DNA from: Cymbomonas tetramitiformis
Lineage: Eukaryota > Chlorophyta > Pyramimonadophyceae > Pyramimonadales > Pyramimonadaceae
Reading direction: 5' to 3'
Length of the DNA: 64,000 nt
Assembly (NCBI GenBank): GCA_001247695.2
Contig: LGRX02035488.1
Location: 35,729-99,728, forward strand
The translations under genes and the position numbers were made by a program. This document shows positions 52,791-63,582 of the stretch, one piece after another. Numbering within the stretch: the first letter of the stretch is position 1; each line of letters begins with the position of its first letter. Below the pieces are notes generated by a model. The model did no database searches. It was given only the letters and a program-made list of their open reading frames with translations, and had not been told where the DNA came from.

Positions 52791-53403
52791 CATTTCTCTG
52801 CCGGGTGCGAGCTGGCAGAGCGCGCTGCAGTGTGCCGGGCGCAGGAATGCCCTCTGCCGGGTGCGAGCTGGCAGAGCGCGCGGCAGTGTGCTGGGCGCAG
52901 AAATACCCTCTGCCGGGTGCGAGCTCGCAGAGCGCACGGCAACGCTGCAGGTGTGCCGGGCGCAGAAATGCCCCCTGCCGGGTGCGAGCTCGCAGAGCGC
53001 GCGGGCAGTGTGCCGGGCGCAGAAATGCCCTCTGCCGGGTGCAAGCTCGCAGAACGCGCGGCAGTGTGCCGGGCGCAGAAATGCCCTCTCCCGGGTGCGA
53101 GCTCGCAGAGCGCACGGCAACGCTGCAGGTGTGCCGGGCGAAGAAATGCTCTCTGCCGGGTGCGAGCTGGCAGAGCGCGCGGCAGTGTGCCGGGCGCAGA
53201 AATGCCCTCTCCCGGGTGCGAGCTCGCAGAACGTGCGGCATCGCTGCAGGTGTGCCGGGCGCAGACATTTCTCTGCCGGGTGCGAGCTGGCAGAGCGCGC
53301 GGCATTGTGCCGGGCGCAGAAATACCCTCTGCCGGGTGCGAGCTCGCAGAGCGCACGGCAGCGCTGCAGGTGTGCCGTGCGCAGAAATACTCTCTCCCGG
53401 GTG
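52791..53403. repeat. GC-rich minisatellite, about 56/66-bp units
   Basis: About ten units contain GTGCCGGGCGCAGAAATGCC, CTCTGCCGGGTGCGAGCTCG and CAGAGCGCGCGGCAGTG, with an optional ACGCTGCAGGT insert that changes the unit length. Frames on all six readings are open because the units lack stops. The translated repeats are not a protein. Confidence 0.9.
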
Positions 53404-54306
53404 GACATCTTGCCACCATAAGTGCACAAAAGGTGACATCCCGCTGTACCTGATACAGTTGGCACACGTGCTGCATCCCTGCTGTGTGAATCATATGCTA
53501 GAACACAGGGGCCTGGAGCCAAAATCCTCCAGGCACACTCCTGGCTGCAATCCTGCACCCTAAGGCAAGCACCATATTGGCCACCCGTCCCCAAATATGG
53601 GGGAGCTATATATCAAATCCTGAAGGGGAAGCACTCTGTCATAACATCCCAGCCGGTGGCAATCTCTATGCATTGGCTGCATCCCTGCAACAAAAATCGA
53701 AGAGAGGTAGGCCACAAACAACTGTAATTTGGTAGGACAGGCGTATACCTGTGATCGTGCACCCGGGGCTCGGTCCAAACGTGGGTGTGATGGTGATTGC
53801 GGTCTTGGGCCACAAAGATTTGTGTTCCTGCAGTATGACAACAAGCCAGGTGAGAAATTATGTTAGGATGAGAGAGCAGGGAAGATCGAGAAACTGTTGT
53901 GCCATACAAGAATTGAACTCGGTAATGCGACCCGTTCAGCTAGCCCAGCAGCTCCAAAAAGGTCAAGGGGGCCGAGGTGCACCAGACAGCTGCCGCGTCT
54001 GTGTGGTATCATCCGTAGCCCATCCGACAGCTGGCGCCCCGCCGCTTAGCGTCCCTGCATGGCTCGGAATAAAACAATCCTATACTGGCTATAGCCACCG
54101 CGCACGGGGATAATATATATACGGTCGCACAGATCAAGGAACCAATCTAGGTTCAAAAGATAAACATGTAGATGCGTCCCCCCTTTCAAATTGAGGGAGC
54201 GGCTACAAGGCGGTCGGGATTACGCTGACATCAAGCGTAGTGCGCCCTGATATCTGTAAGATGTGTGCTAAAATATGACAAAAAGGGACTCACTTCTTAA
54301 TGATAG
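53404..54306. other. Spacer without supported gene
   Basis: Only short frames. I see nothing that can be assigned. Confidence 0.4.
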
Positions 54307-54881
54307 TTGCAGTACTATCAAGAAAACCGTGTAGAGCTTTGCTCTTCCAGGATTTCTTTCACGCGACAGCTGACGTTTTTGGGACAGTTTGACAATTGCA
54401 CGTTGCACGGTCTTGGATTTTTCGACATTTTAATTCCAACAATTCCGAAATTGTCCGAACGGAATGTCATAACATTCTCGATGGATCAGAGCATTACAAT
54501 GACGCGTGGACAAATCTTTTAAAATATCATTACACGTGGCGCTTTGACTATTATGTTCTTGGAGACATGACGCGACGTCCTCTCCAAGATGTGCCATCCT
54601 TGCTGAAACGACGTTCGTTCTCGTGCACGCATCAATCGATGACAAAGCATGCAGGCAGCATATTTCATTGGTCAGAGTTTTTACGTGGCACGGCAATGCA
54701 CGATTCATTGGCTATCATAGGAAAGAGACTTTTGGGGGGATGGAAGTTGGTCGTAACTCTTTATGCGATCAACTCGTATGCTGCGGACAATACAGTGAAA
54801 ACTCATAGCAATGGGAACACATTCCTTAAGTATGGGAAACCATTGAAATCGAGTTTTTTGTTGTTGTTTTCGTGCATTTGA
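54307..54881 (+). CDS. Two overlapping unrecognised frames
   Basis: 54307-54522 (MQYYQENRVELCSSRISFTR) and 54396-54881 (MHVARSWIFRHFNSNNSEIV, later DMTRRPLQDVPSLLKRRSFS). Neither has a known motif. The second has a run of 162 codons in AT-moderate DNA, which is mildly suggestive. Confidence 0.25.
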
Positions 54882-55970
54882 ACAACACACATTAGAATTG
54901 AGCATGCTATCGAGCAAGGATACTTCAACATGACACGTGCCTATATGTACGCATTTTCATCGCGGTCCAAACCATTAGAGATGCAGGCAAAATGAAGAGT
55001 TTTCATTTTTCAAACACCATTTATATATGTATGGCTGAATATTCCATATTTTCGAGATATACATTTAATTGGGGCTCCCCATGTAGGCCATATACGCCTA
55101 TTGGATGTTCATACGGTTCACTCACACCACATGTGCGCATCTAAATATACGAAGTGATAACACGGTTCCATGCCATGCCATTCGCATAGTTCCGGCATTG
55201 TATGAGGTAGGCGAAGACTCGTAGCAAATAGATGTCTAGAACTCGAGTGATCGCCTATACCGTTAGAAAAAAGTTCCTAGAAAACGGCATCACGCAGTAC
55301 CAACAGTTTCGCAATTCGTCAATCGTAGGTGTTAAGTATCGTTAACCCCCGTAACAAGGGCTTATTATGGCGGGTAAACCAACCCGCCAACCTTTGGAAG
55401 AATAGACTCAAAGTCCAATCCCTTCCTCACGGTGCGAGCAAAACTTCCAGTGCCCTCCTCTTCGTTTGCGCTTGCATGCGCCACACATGCCTATTGTGCG
55501 CTTTCTCTCGTCTGAATATCTTATGCTCCACTTTGTGTATAATGGGTTTGTCATTCTTAGCACTTTTCGAGCGCCTGCAGACTGAGATCCTCGAAGCCGC
55601 CCCCGCTTGTTGCGGGAACCCCAGTATCCTGTCTTTCCACATTTTATTGAGCGCCTCTGCGACCCAAGATGAGTATTTGATAAAGGTTGGGGCACTCCGT
55701 GGGGTCACAATTCTACTTGTTAGTAATAGATAGGCCGCGCGTCCTAAGCGCTGCCTGTATGCGATGAGTGAGTGCCATGTCCATCATTGAGTCGACTTCC
55801 CGATCCGTGTCAGCCTCAGTGTCGGACAGCCAATATCTAGCCTCTCCATCTGAGGCAGGTGCCTGAGCGCGCCATATCCAACCAGCCCTCACTCAGGAAT
55901 CGCTGTTCACAGCCGCATCAAGATAGCCCTTTTCCTTGTTCACACATTGGAGATACGACGATGCGATGAG
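54882..55970. other. Spacer without supported gene
   Basis: Frames on both strands at 55329-55733 are open, and the overlap shows no preference. TGCCATGCCATTCGC and similar words recur from 50580. Nothing is assigned. Confidence 0.35.
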
Positions 55971-56265
55971 CTACGACGCGTCACGATGGATGACATCCAG
56001 CAGGAGGAAAGCGAGGGATTGCTGCGCCCCCTGATGCTTTGGCAAAGGGCTCACCCGGCCCAGCTCGAATGGGGTTGATGACAGGAACCCGTCCGTCTCC
56101 GTTTCGCCCACCGTCGACTCCGCCTCCGATGCGCCGTGGCAGGCAGCTCTAAATGAGGATACACAGTCCGATTCCACCACCACACCAGCCGCCTGCGCCT
56201 CCAGGCTTGAGTTTCGGACGGGCAGAGGTCGCGATCGCGGAAGCCTCGAGGCGGCCGGCACAGAT
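55971..56265 (-). CDS. C-terminal-side exon of the membrane/IQ gene region
   Basis: The exon runs from agcag|ATCTG (56265) to GGCCGG|gtgagc (56055) and reads SVPAASRLPRSRPLPVRNSS, LEAQAAGVVVESDCVSSFRA and ACHGASEAESTVGETETDGF, then LSSTPFELGR. The frame continues to a TGA at 55971 if the intron is retained. Acidic and Ser-rich; no domain. It lies 3' of the membrane exon at 56446-56704 and probably belongs to the same gene. Confidence 0.5.
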
Positions 56266-56354
56266 CTGCTCTTCCGAATCTGGAGACCGCCCACCGTGCC
56301 GTTGCCACGTCAGCAGCTAGAGAATGGAGGGACAGAGAGGCCGAGTCCTAAGAC

Positions 56355-56430
56355 CCCACGTGCGCACTGCCATGCAAACAAGCGCCACGTGGCACGTGCG
56401 CACTGCCATGCAAACAAGCGCCCAGCCGCC
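56355..56430. repeat. 36-bp direct repeat, two copies
   Basis: CACGTGCGCACTGCCATGCA is followed by AACAAGCGCC twice, side by side, inside an intron of the minus-strand gene. Confidence 0.85.
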
Positions 56431-56445
56431 GCACAAACAGTTCAC

Positions 56446-56704
56446 TTCCTCAGCACTGTCCAGTGGTCCGGGCCCCAACGCACACCCCATTCCTATCACT
56501 GTGTAGTGCATCGCACTCTGAATATACAGAGATCGCTGCATCAACGGACCAAACCAACTCGCCATCGCCATGACATGCCGTGCCACGATATTCTGTTCGG
56601 CCACGTGTGCCGCTCCCGAGTTGAGGGGTTTGCACCAAACAAAGCCGAAAACCAGCGCCGTTGCAACGAAAGTTAAGATGCACGCCAGAAGTTGGCAGGG
56701 CCAT
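56446..56704 (-). CDS. Membrane-spanning exon
   Basis: It runs from cttctcag|ATGG (56704) to GAGGAA|gtgaac (56446), 259 bases. The reading is WPCQLLACILTFVATALVFG, FVWCKPLNSGAAHVAEQNIV and ARHVMAMASWFGPLMQRSLY, then IQSAMHYTVIGMGCALGPGP. The first 25 residues form a strong transmembrane helix. The later LYIQSAMHYTVIG may be a second. It follows an exon ending in LGDALPEGS. No family is recognised. Confidence 0.55.
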
Positions 56705-56879
56705 CTGAGAAGAGAAGCGGTACCATCTGTCGGGCATAGCACACAGCCCCCTAAGAAAAGCGAATGGCGGGCGGCACAGCCCGATGCTAAACGTCCATTG
56801 GCCAAACAAACAGCGAATGCCAGTTACACGCCAGTGCTTTCGTGCTGTATGCCAGATCCAACATGTCGGGAGTGACCCC

Positions 56880-57255
56880 TCCGGCAGCGCATCTCCCAGA
56901 CAGCGGCTCAGACGACTGTGGGGAGTCAACGCGTCGCCGATTATCATGAGGGGGCGCCCTGGACATACTCGGTCTCGGATGCGGCGCCCTGTCACCGAAT
57001 TGCGCTGCTCCAGGTCCTCCTCCAGGTCGCTGGTGTAGGACTCAACGACCAAGGGCGTCCTCGCCTCCTCGGAGCCCTCGCGGGTGTCCCGTCCGAGGCC
57101 GGTATGCTGGGCCGACCACAAGGGCTCGTGCATGCGCCGCTGGACCATGTAGTGCTGGTGCTGCTGGCTGTACTGAGCAAGGGGATTCGCCCAGTGCTCC
57201 TTGAACGACCTGTAGTCGGAGCTTCCGACCGCCCTCTCCCGAGTCCGTTGTCACT
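56880..57255 (-). CDS. Soluble-type exon with acidic stretch
   Basis: An open frame from about 57255 reads SDYRSFKEHWANPLAQYSQQ, HQHYMVQRRMHEPLWSAQHT, RTPLVVESYTSDLEEDLEQR and NSVTGRRIRDRVCPGRPLMI, then SRLSRCLGDALPEGS. Composition is protein-like, unlike the other frames. A possible acceptor is gactacag|GTCGTTC. It precedes the membrane exon at 56446-56704. Confidence 0.45.
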
Positions 57256-59211
57256 CCCATCAGGGCAAAGCCTGCGGATGACCCTGGACATGTAAAGCGG
57301 GGAGCTCGCCTTGCAGTGCTGACCTGCCACCCCGAGGATGCAGCAACGTGACGCTCGAGGCGTGTACATGCGGATCCGTGGGAGGAGCCAGAGACGCGGC
57401 AAAACGTTAAAGCTATCTTTGAAACGCGCCAATTTCGGAGATGCCAGCATCCCGTGTGCGCTGGCTGGGCATCGCGCAAGTGCCGTGCTATACTGCGCGC
57501 GAGGAGTAGCTGCAGAGAATGTGAAGAAGGCGGCGCTTACAATTTGCTCCAGGTGGTATCATAGCCACGTGTGCCACTGCTATTGGCACTTGGAGGAAGA
57601 TGCAGGTTGTATGAAGCTATGCGTGGGGTGGACACGCGTGCAATTGTGAAGCCGCCGTTTGAACAGCTGACGCACACGCGTGGCGGCGGTACTCAAAACG
57701 AACTCCCCGCGCTAGCAACAAGTCGATGCCTCCTAATCCGAGACCGCACAGGCTCACTCCACCCAAAACTCCATTCCTTGTTGTACAATCCGGAACAGGC
57801 ACAATGCAGGCTTACGCAGGACGTGGGGCCTGATAACTGACCGTTGGATTCGTTTGCGAGCTTGCTGTGACTTGAACGCTCGCTGGCAGATTCCCACCCG
57901 GCGCTCAACCCCTCCCCACGCTTTCGCTGCTGCACGCTTACCACCCTCGACCAAGCACCTAGCAAAACAACCATGCGCCGGCATTGATGATAAAGTACAC
58001 ACAACCCAATCAGGTTACTGACGGAGGCTTGCTCGTCCCACGTGGCGGCAGTCATGCCTCACGATCGTGCGCAAGGTGGAGAGCTGAAGAGCCGGAGATC
58101 CCGCGGATGCGCGGGCGAGCCGGGGAACCTCCGTGTTTGTAACTCGCCCCTTTCAGGAGCCGTGCGTGTCTCTCGGCCCTCGTGCGGCCACTCACCAGGC
58201 AGCGCCTCAGCTCTCACGCTCTGACTACTGGCAGACGCACCTGAATGGCCCTTGCCGCGGCCTGGCGCTCGCGAAGCCGCCTGTCCAGCCCCGTGCAGCC
58301 CGAGAAGATGCTCATCGAATATTCCCGGCCTCGCGTGTTACGACCGAAGTCCAGCACCGGCTATCCAGGACAGGATGTTAGTGAGCCGCGCTGATATGAG
58401 CCGGGCTGTCGACAGGGACGCAAGAACTGCAGTCGGGGGCTGCTGATGGGCCAGTCGCTGTAAAAGGGGTCGCTTAAGGGTCAACATGCAGGGTACCACC
58501 GTATGGCCTTTCCCACGCAACCCCCCCTCAAACCTGTTCCAAAGCGGGCGCACTCGCTTCGCATCTCTCACCTCTCACCAGGCTCCCCGGTTATTGAGAG
58601 TGACGTCTGCGGAGGATGGTATTCGGCCCGAATACTATCCCACTCGAGCTGAATACCATCTATGTTTATTTCATACCGTTCGATCAAACTTTGACCAAAA
58701 TTTACCAAGTTTTCCGCCGTCCGATGTTCAACGTTTTTCAAAATTATCGAGCTCTCGTCGAGGAGCCTCCATCGGTCCGGTTTTCATTTCCCATTTCATT
58801 TGTTTGGGGAATATCCTAAAAAGGTATCCCATACTTTGGACATGGATGGTATTCCATGTCGCGACATGGATGGTATCACCCGACTCGAGGGCATCCCATC
58901 CATGTCCGCGACTTTATTCTCAATAACCGTGTCACTGCCAGGGTACCCTGCGCGAGCTGCGGGCCAGCACACTGCCTCACAAGCTTTCGGGGATTGGACC
59001 GCTTCTTGTGTGGCCTACGCCAATGCAAGACGCAGGGCACACACGAGGCGGGATCCGGGACAGCCATGCGGCCTGAGTTCCCGGACTCGTCATAAGCTCC
59101 AGCAAGAGTGACCTCTGTGAGAAACGGCTGTGGGTTACACACTCGTCAGCACATGCACATCTACCCACTTCTCGCCACCAGCAGAAGCGAATCTGTTGCT
59201 TCTGACCTGCT
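57256..59211. other. Intron-like stretch, exons not resolved
   Basis: Many short frames occur. GGTATTCGG...CGAATAC and GGTATTCCATG words (58610-58900) look like a dispersed repeat with palindromic pieces such as ATGTCGCGACAT (58856). I cannot support an exon here. Confidence 0.3.
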
Positions 59212-59730
59212 TCAGGGGGAGGTCGCGTTGCTTGGGTCCTCGTCTCTCGACGTGGGCTCCGAGCCACAGCAGCCAGCAGGAAGTACAAGCACGGAGCGGC
59301 CGCGCTGGGTCCGTACACCTACGCCCCACCAGTCGCACCTTGCGTGCCGCTGCCGCCACGTCTTCACGAAATGCACAACATGGGTCGATGGAAGCACGTG
59401 CCCCGACGTCCCCCGCTCGACGCCCCCCTGCGCCAAATCATCCCCTCTGGCTGCTTCCGCACGCCCCCCAGCGCGGGGCCGCCGAGTGCTGTTGCTGCGA
59501 TGGGCGGGCTTGGCTCGCTCTGGTTGGTCGGATCGACTGCTGGTGGACGCGCGGCGGCTTTGGCTGCTGTGGCGCCGCTCCCTCTCGTGGCTCGCGGATC
59601 GATCGCGGCGGTGATGGTGCTCCTCTCTCCCGTTGATGCTGCCGCCCCGATGAGGGCCCCGCGACCTTCTCGCCCGCTTCTGCGCGAGGAACTTCAAGAC
59701 CACACTCTGAATGACCCTCGCGGCAGAGGC
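59212..59730 (-). CDS. IQ motif exon with Arg/Ser-rich tail
   Basis: After the acceptor cggtgcag (59731) the frame reads ASAARVIQSVVLKFLAQKRA, an IQ-type calmodulin-binding motif (IQ-x3-L-K-x4-K-R). It goes on as RRSRGPHRGGSINGREEHHH, RRDRSASHERERRHSSQSRR and ASTSSRSDQPERAKPAHRSN. The Arg/Ser/His-rich part is low complexity. The donor is not resolved; the frame ends by 59212. It is the third IQ motif in a row on this strand. Confidence 0.55.
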   Translation of the reverse strand, partial: ASAARVIQSVVLKFLAQKRARRSRGPHRGGSINGREEHHHRRDRSASHERERRHSSQSRRASTSSRSDQPERAKPAHRSNSTRRPRAGGRAEAARGDDLAQGGVERGTSGHVLPSTHVVHFVKTWRQRHARCDWWGVGVRTQRGRSVLVLPAGCCGSEPTSRDEDPSNATSP

Positions 59731-60006
59731 CTGCACCGCGCATCCCCCTCGCGTGTGCCCCCTCAAGGAACATGACACAGCTGACCACTCGCCAAGCCGC
59801 TGCCGTCCGATATGGAAACCTCTGAAAATGGACTCTGCAGACCTCATCATCTGCCAAGCTGGCACACGGCACCGCCAGGTGGCAACGGTCTGATTGCGAG
59901 GCACTCAGAAGGAAGAGCGCGTTCGATCGTTTGATATCAAGCATATCTGGGGGAAAGATTGCATCCGCCGTTGGATCGTTACGCTGCGGATCATTGGGCA
60001 GGAACG

Positions 60007-60180
60007 TCAGACGGGACACGCCTGAGACTCCTTATATGCCCGCCAGTGGTACTGAATCGCCTTCGCGGCTTTCCCTACATGTGACGGCCCGCATCCCCGT
60101 TGCCGCCCCCTCTCAAGCCCCGTCAGCTGCAGGGGCACGTTGCACTGAGCTCGTATCGTTACTCTGCGAGAAGGCAACTT
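60007..60180 (-). CDS. Second IQ motif exon
   Basis: The frame reads KAAKAIQYHWRAYKESQ after an acatgtag acceptor and ends near a gtgtcc or gcgtgt donor around 60015-60020. It matches AIQ-x3-R-x3-[KR]. The preceding codons GLERGRQRGCGPSHVG may belong to the intron. Confidence 0.5.
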   Translation of the reverse strand, partial: KLPSRRVTIRAQCNVPLQLTGLERGRQRGCGPSHVGKAAKAIQYHWRAYKESQACPV

Positions 60181-60270
60181 CTGCCCACACACCCTTGGAT
60201 CGATGCGACTTCTACCCACACACCCTTGGATCGATGCGACTTCTACCCACACACCTTTGGATCGATGTGT
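60180..60270. repeat. 31-bp direct repeat, three copies
   Basis: CCCACACACCCTTGGATCG and ATGCGACTTCTA repeat three times, the last copy with small changes, within the intron of the IQ gene. Confidence 0.85.
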
Positions 60271-60526
60271 CATTAGCGCAAACAACGTCACACCAACAAG
60301 TACCCAAATCGTATGCACTTTCCAATTCTCACGGGTCTCTGCCCACATGCATCTTTGACATACGCGTTTCGGGCATCCGCCTGGTGCCGATGACCAGCGG
60401 CTCCCGTTCTGCCACGTCATATCTGGCATGCTTCTGCCTGCTATTAGGAGATGGCCCGCCACAGGACACTCCCCGGCCGCCGCCTGATTTCCTGGGAGGC
60501 GCGGTGTATCGCCTACGATGCCGCAC

Positions 60527-60626
60527 CTTGGTAAGCTAGGTGTGTGCGGAACGCCTGCTGAATGAGCGATGCCGCCCCACTGCGATGCCTCTCCCGGAAC
60601 CGCATGAGGCACATCTTCGCCACCAC
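60527..60626 (-). CDS. First IQ motif exon
   Basis: It runs from ttggcag|GTGGTGG (60626) to CCAAG|gtgcgg (60527), exactly 100 bases. The reading is VVAKMCLMRFRERHRSGAAS, then LIQQAFRTHLAYQ. This holds a clear IQ motif, ASLIQQAFRTHLAYQ. Such repeats bind calmodulin or myosin light chains. The borders are canonical. Confidence 0.6.
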
Positions 60627-61094
60627 CTGCCAACAGCCGCCTCCATCCTTCATCCGGGCGGCGGAGCACCTCGTACTGCGCGGCTCATCGCAGCCCTTCA
60701 TCTGCCACCGAGAGGGCGCTGCTCATCGCAGCCCTTCATCTGCCACAGAGAGAGCGCGGAGCCCCGCCCGTGCGCCACCAAAGCCAGCAGCCCGTGGCCG
60801 GCTTGTAAGGCCCTGCTGCACGCCTGCCAGCTGCCCTCCGGGGCAGTGCGCTCCATTCCATGTGGAAAGCCGATCAGTTGGTCCCTCCACTTCCGTCAAA
60901 CTTCAGGTTTGACCCTCGCTTTATTTCAGGGTTGACCGCTGCTTCACCCCCCTGCGAATCGTACAGGCACGCGGCGTTGCCTTTTGAGAAATGAGATGGT
61001 TGAGGAATGGAGGCGCCGACGCACCACTGCGCACATCAGCCGGATCCCGCGCTGACTCTGGCGCTGGGCTGTGAAACGGACGTGGTAGATGCCT

Positions 61095-61193
61095 TCCAGA
61101 TCGACCAATGAGAGCAGTGGTGCCGCCAGAAAAAAGGCGGTGCCCAACAATTCCGGCATCCCAATACTCAGCATTATCTCTTGAGATGTGCCA
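61095..61193 (-). CDS. Membrane helix exon
   Basis: The exon starts after tgcccag (61194) and reads GTSQEIMLSIGMPELLGTAF, then FLAAPLLSLVDLE. The central 20 residues form a membrane helix. The 3' border is uncertain. Related reading in another frame is less protein-like. Confidence 0.45.
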
Positions 61194-62857
61194 CTGGGCA
61201 TCGCACACCACCCCCACCCCCTCCCCCCACGGGGGGCCATCAGCGCTTCATGGATGGCGGTCATCACGCCGCGCTGGTGCACTCTCTTCTTTCGGCATCG
61301 GACTTGCCCGAAGGTCGTTCATCTGAATTCATCTTCCCCTGCCCGGAGAAAGGACTCCTCGAGAAGTGAGGCTACGCCACCGGAGTATCGCCCGAGAGCC
61401 GCGCCTCCTTGTCAACGCACTTCGCTTGCTATACTTCTTCCAGAGTCAGTGGACCTGACCGGCGCATGCGCACATCCGATCCTGAGACACACTATCGCAG
61501 GGGCGACAGCACACACCAAACACACGCTTTGGAAGTAAGCTTTCTTCTCAAATTATGTTGACTTCTAGAGTAAGCACTTCATTCTAGTTCCTTAGGTGGT
61601 GGTCTGTCACACTTGACAGCCAAAGGGGTCCTGGGCGGGGCAAGAGCAGCCCTTAAGCTGACGAGCTATCCGGCCCCGGAGCCTTGGGTACCCCCCTTCC
61701 CTTCCCTTCCCTTCCCTTCCCCCAGGATGTGCGCGGGTGGGCGAGCACGTCTGCTTTGCACCAGCCAGGCTAGGAAGGATTGTTTCTTTGGTGTCTCCAC
61801 GTTGCGCGCCAAGGCGTCTGACAAATTGCTGCTCATTGAAACGTGAGCTGCAGACTCTTTGGAGATTATTATTTCTCTTTCCGAGAAGCGACGATCCACC
61901 GGTCCTACCACTACAGAATCTACATCTGGATTGTAACTGCTTGTGTCTACCCATGGATGAAGGCGAGAGTGTCGGCATCGATCTACGCGGCTACGTGGCA
62001 ACCTGTATGGCCTCCGGCCCTCAGCTTGGTCAGGTTGGGAGCTCCCCCAGATCCTCGAGTCGCCACGTCATCGATCCAGATCTAACGGTCCCACTCGGGG
62101 TGCATTTCTTGTCTGCTTTGAAAGCTGCTCTTAGCTTGGGTGTTTGGCCCCAGCTTGGCCCAAACCAAGCCCCCAGCACTGAGATGCCCAAGCCCGGGTT
62201 CTGGGTCTTTTTGGCTCACTTTTCCAAGGTTTACTTAAAGCACAGTTTTCGAGGCATTCAATCTGGGACACTTCTTTCCCCCCAACAAATTTAATTAACC
62301 CCTGCATTCTTAATTGGCAAGTGGCAGCAGACCCTTTGGATTCGGGGGGCACTACACTGGAAAGGGTCACAGTCCAAGTCACTACTATGAAACTCGGTGT
62401 CTAAAGACCGAAACCCCGAGTGTTAGGTCCAGACACCCTATCGACCGTACAGTTCAAATCCGCGGGTCATAGTTAAGTAACCACAGCAATAGTTCGATGG
62501 ACATTAACGACTCAGACTGCGTTTGGCGTGTTTTTAGACGTCTACAAGCTGTGGAAGTGAAGATCTGAAGATCGTCACCATGACTCCACATGCAAGCACA
62601 GGATTGGTTGGCTTCGCAGCGTTCTGTCTCTCGAAATGCCAGTGAATCGCTCCAATGCCGGTCAATTTGCTTTTTGTGAGAATGACAGCCCGGGAATTCA
62701 AAGAACCACCCCCAGACGCTGCCCCCGCGGATGACGTCCATGCTACCAGCTCGTAATGGAAGGTGGCGCGGGTCATAATACCCCCTCCGCATACAGAGCT
62801 CCTGCGCGCATCGCATCAGGGGAACAAACAGCATGCAGCAGGCCCGTGGAATATCAC
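61194..62857. other. Intron-like stretch with weak exons
   Basis: CTTCCCTTCC repeats occur at 61686-61720. A possible exon at about 62756-62805 (acceptor gcgcgcag, then GGGIMTRATFHYEL) fits phase with the exon at 62858. No recognised motif elsewhere. Confidence 0.3.
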
Positions 62858-62948
62858 CTCGCAAAAGTGAACATGCCACTGAGGATGTACAGCAAGCTGC
62901 CGATGGCGTTGGCCAAGGGGGCGCCCACCCCTCGCCAGCCATATCTGA
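62858..62948 (-). CDS. Membrane helix exon with Gly-Ser motif
   Basis: It has borders ggcgcag|TCAG (62948) and GCGAG|gtgata (62858), 91 bases, reading RYGWRGVGAPLANAIGSLLY, then ILSGMFTFAR. The helix with an internal IGS recalls YrhK-type or related bacterial-like helical hairpins, though this is a weak similarity. It follows the GSLLALKENTGSW exon. Confidence 0.5.
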
Positions 62949-63119
62949 CTGCGCCCTCACCCACCCTCCCCAAACAAAGCCACCCTCCGTTTCCCATCAA
63001 GCAGGCGAGAGCAACCAATCTCCAGTATACAGGCGGGGATGCCGGTCACACCCAAGTCTGCTGTCGTTTCTGCTCTGTATGGGTGCCCTGACGGAGGCGG
63101 GAGGGACGCACATGTGGGC

Positions 63120-63230
63120 AGCCACGACCCCGTGTTCTCCTTCAGCGCGAGCAGAGAACCCCAGAGATAGAAACCTCCGAATACCAGGTACGTCATGTCC
63201 AGTGACACTGGCTTGCCGTCCTGCGCACGT
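63120..63230 (-). CDS. N-terminal-side membrane exon
   Basis: It starts after gcgcag (63231) and reads DGKPVSLDMTYLVFGGFYLW, then GSLLALKENTGSWLP. A membrane segment with a WGS motif follows a polar start. The donor is uncertain. It pairs with 62858-62948 and 61095-61193 as three short helices of one membrane protein, upstream of the IQ exons. Confidence 0.45.
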
Positions 63231-63254
63231 GGCGGCAAGCAACCTCGCCCGCCC

Positions 63255-63335
63255 TCACAGGGGCCTCACAGGGGCCTCAACAAGGGCCTCAACAAGGGCC
63301 TCACAGGGGCCTCAACAAGGGCCTCACTCGCTCCT
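63255..63335. repeat. GGGCCTCA repeats
   Basis: GGGCCTCACA and GGGCCTCAACAA alternate six times in about 80 bases. Confidence 0.9.
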
Positions 63336-63404
63336 AAAGACTCCATCAAGCTCCCTGCAGCCGTACATTGACGCGGACTTTGACAAGGCCGCTGTGCTCA
63401 TCGC

Positions 63405-63520
63405 ATCCACCAGCATGCCGCGAGGCTGGGCTGAAAGGTGCAGCCACCAGCATGCCGCGAGGCTGGGCTAAAAGGTGCAGCCACCAGCATGCCGCGAGGC
63501 TGGGCTGAAAGGTGCAGCCA
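63405..63520. repeat. 37-bp direct repeats, three copies
   Basis: CCAGCATGCCGCGAGGCTGG and GCTGAAAGGTGCAGCC repeat three times with one substitution (GAAA or AAAA). Confidence 0.9.
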
Positions 63521-63582
63521 AGCTGGACTGGAGCAGGAATGTGTCGAAGCTCGTGAAAGCGGCTGATAGGACAACCCACATG

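Noticed and set aside
52528..53594. Frames of 207-356 codons on both strands
   Set aside because: The GC-rich minisatellite lacks stops in all readings; the frames repeat the same peptides and overlap each other.
56450..57148. One 232-codon minus-strand gene
   Set aside because: It spans an acceptor at 56704 and a membrane exon in another frame; only its first half looks coding.
62400..62480. A possible tRNA gene, because GTTCAAATCC (B-box-like) occurs near 62453
   Set aside because: No matching A box and no acceptor stem pairing could be found.
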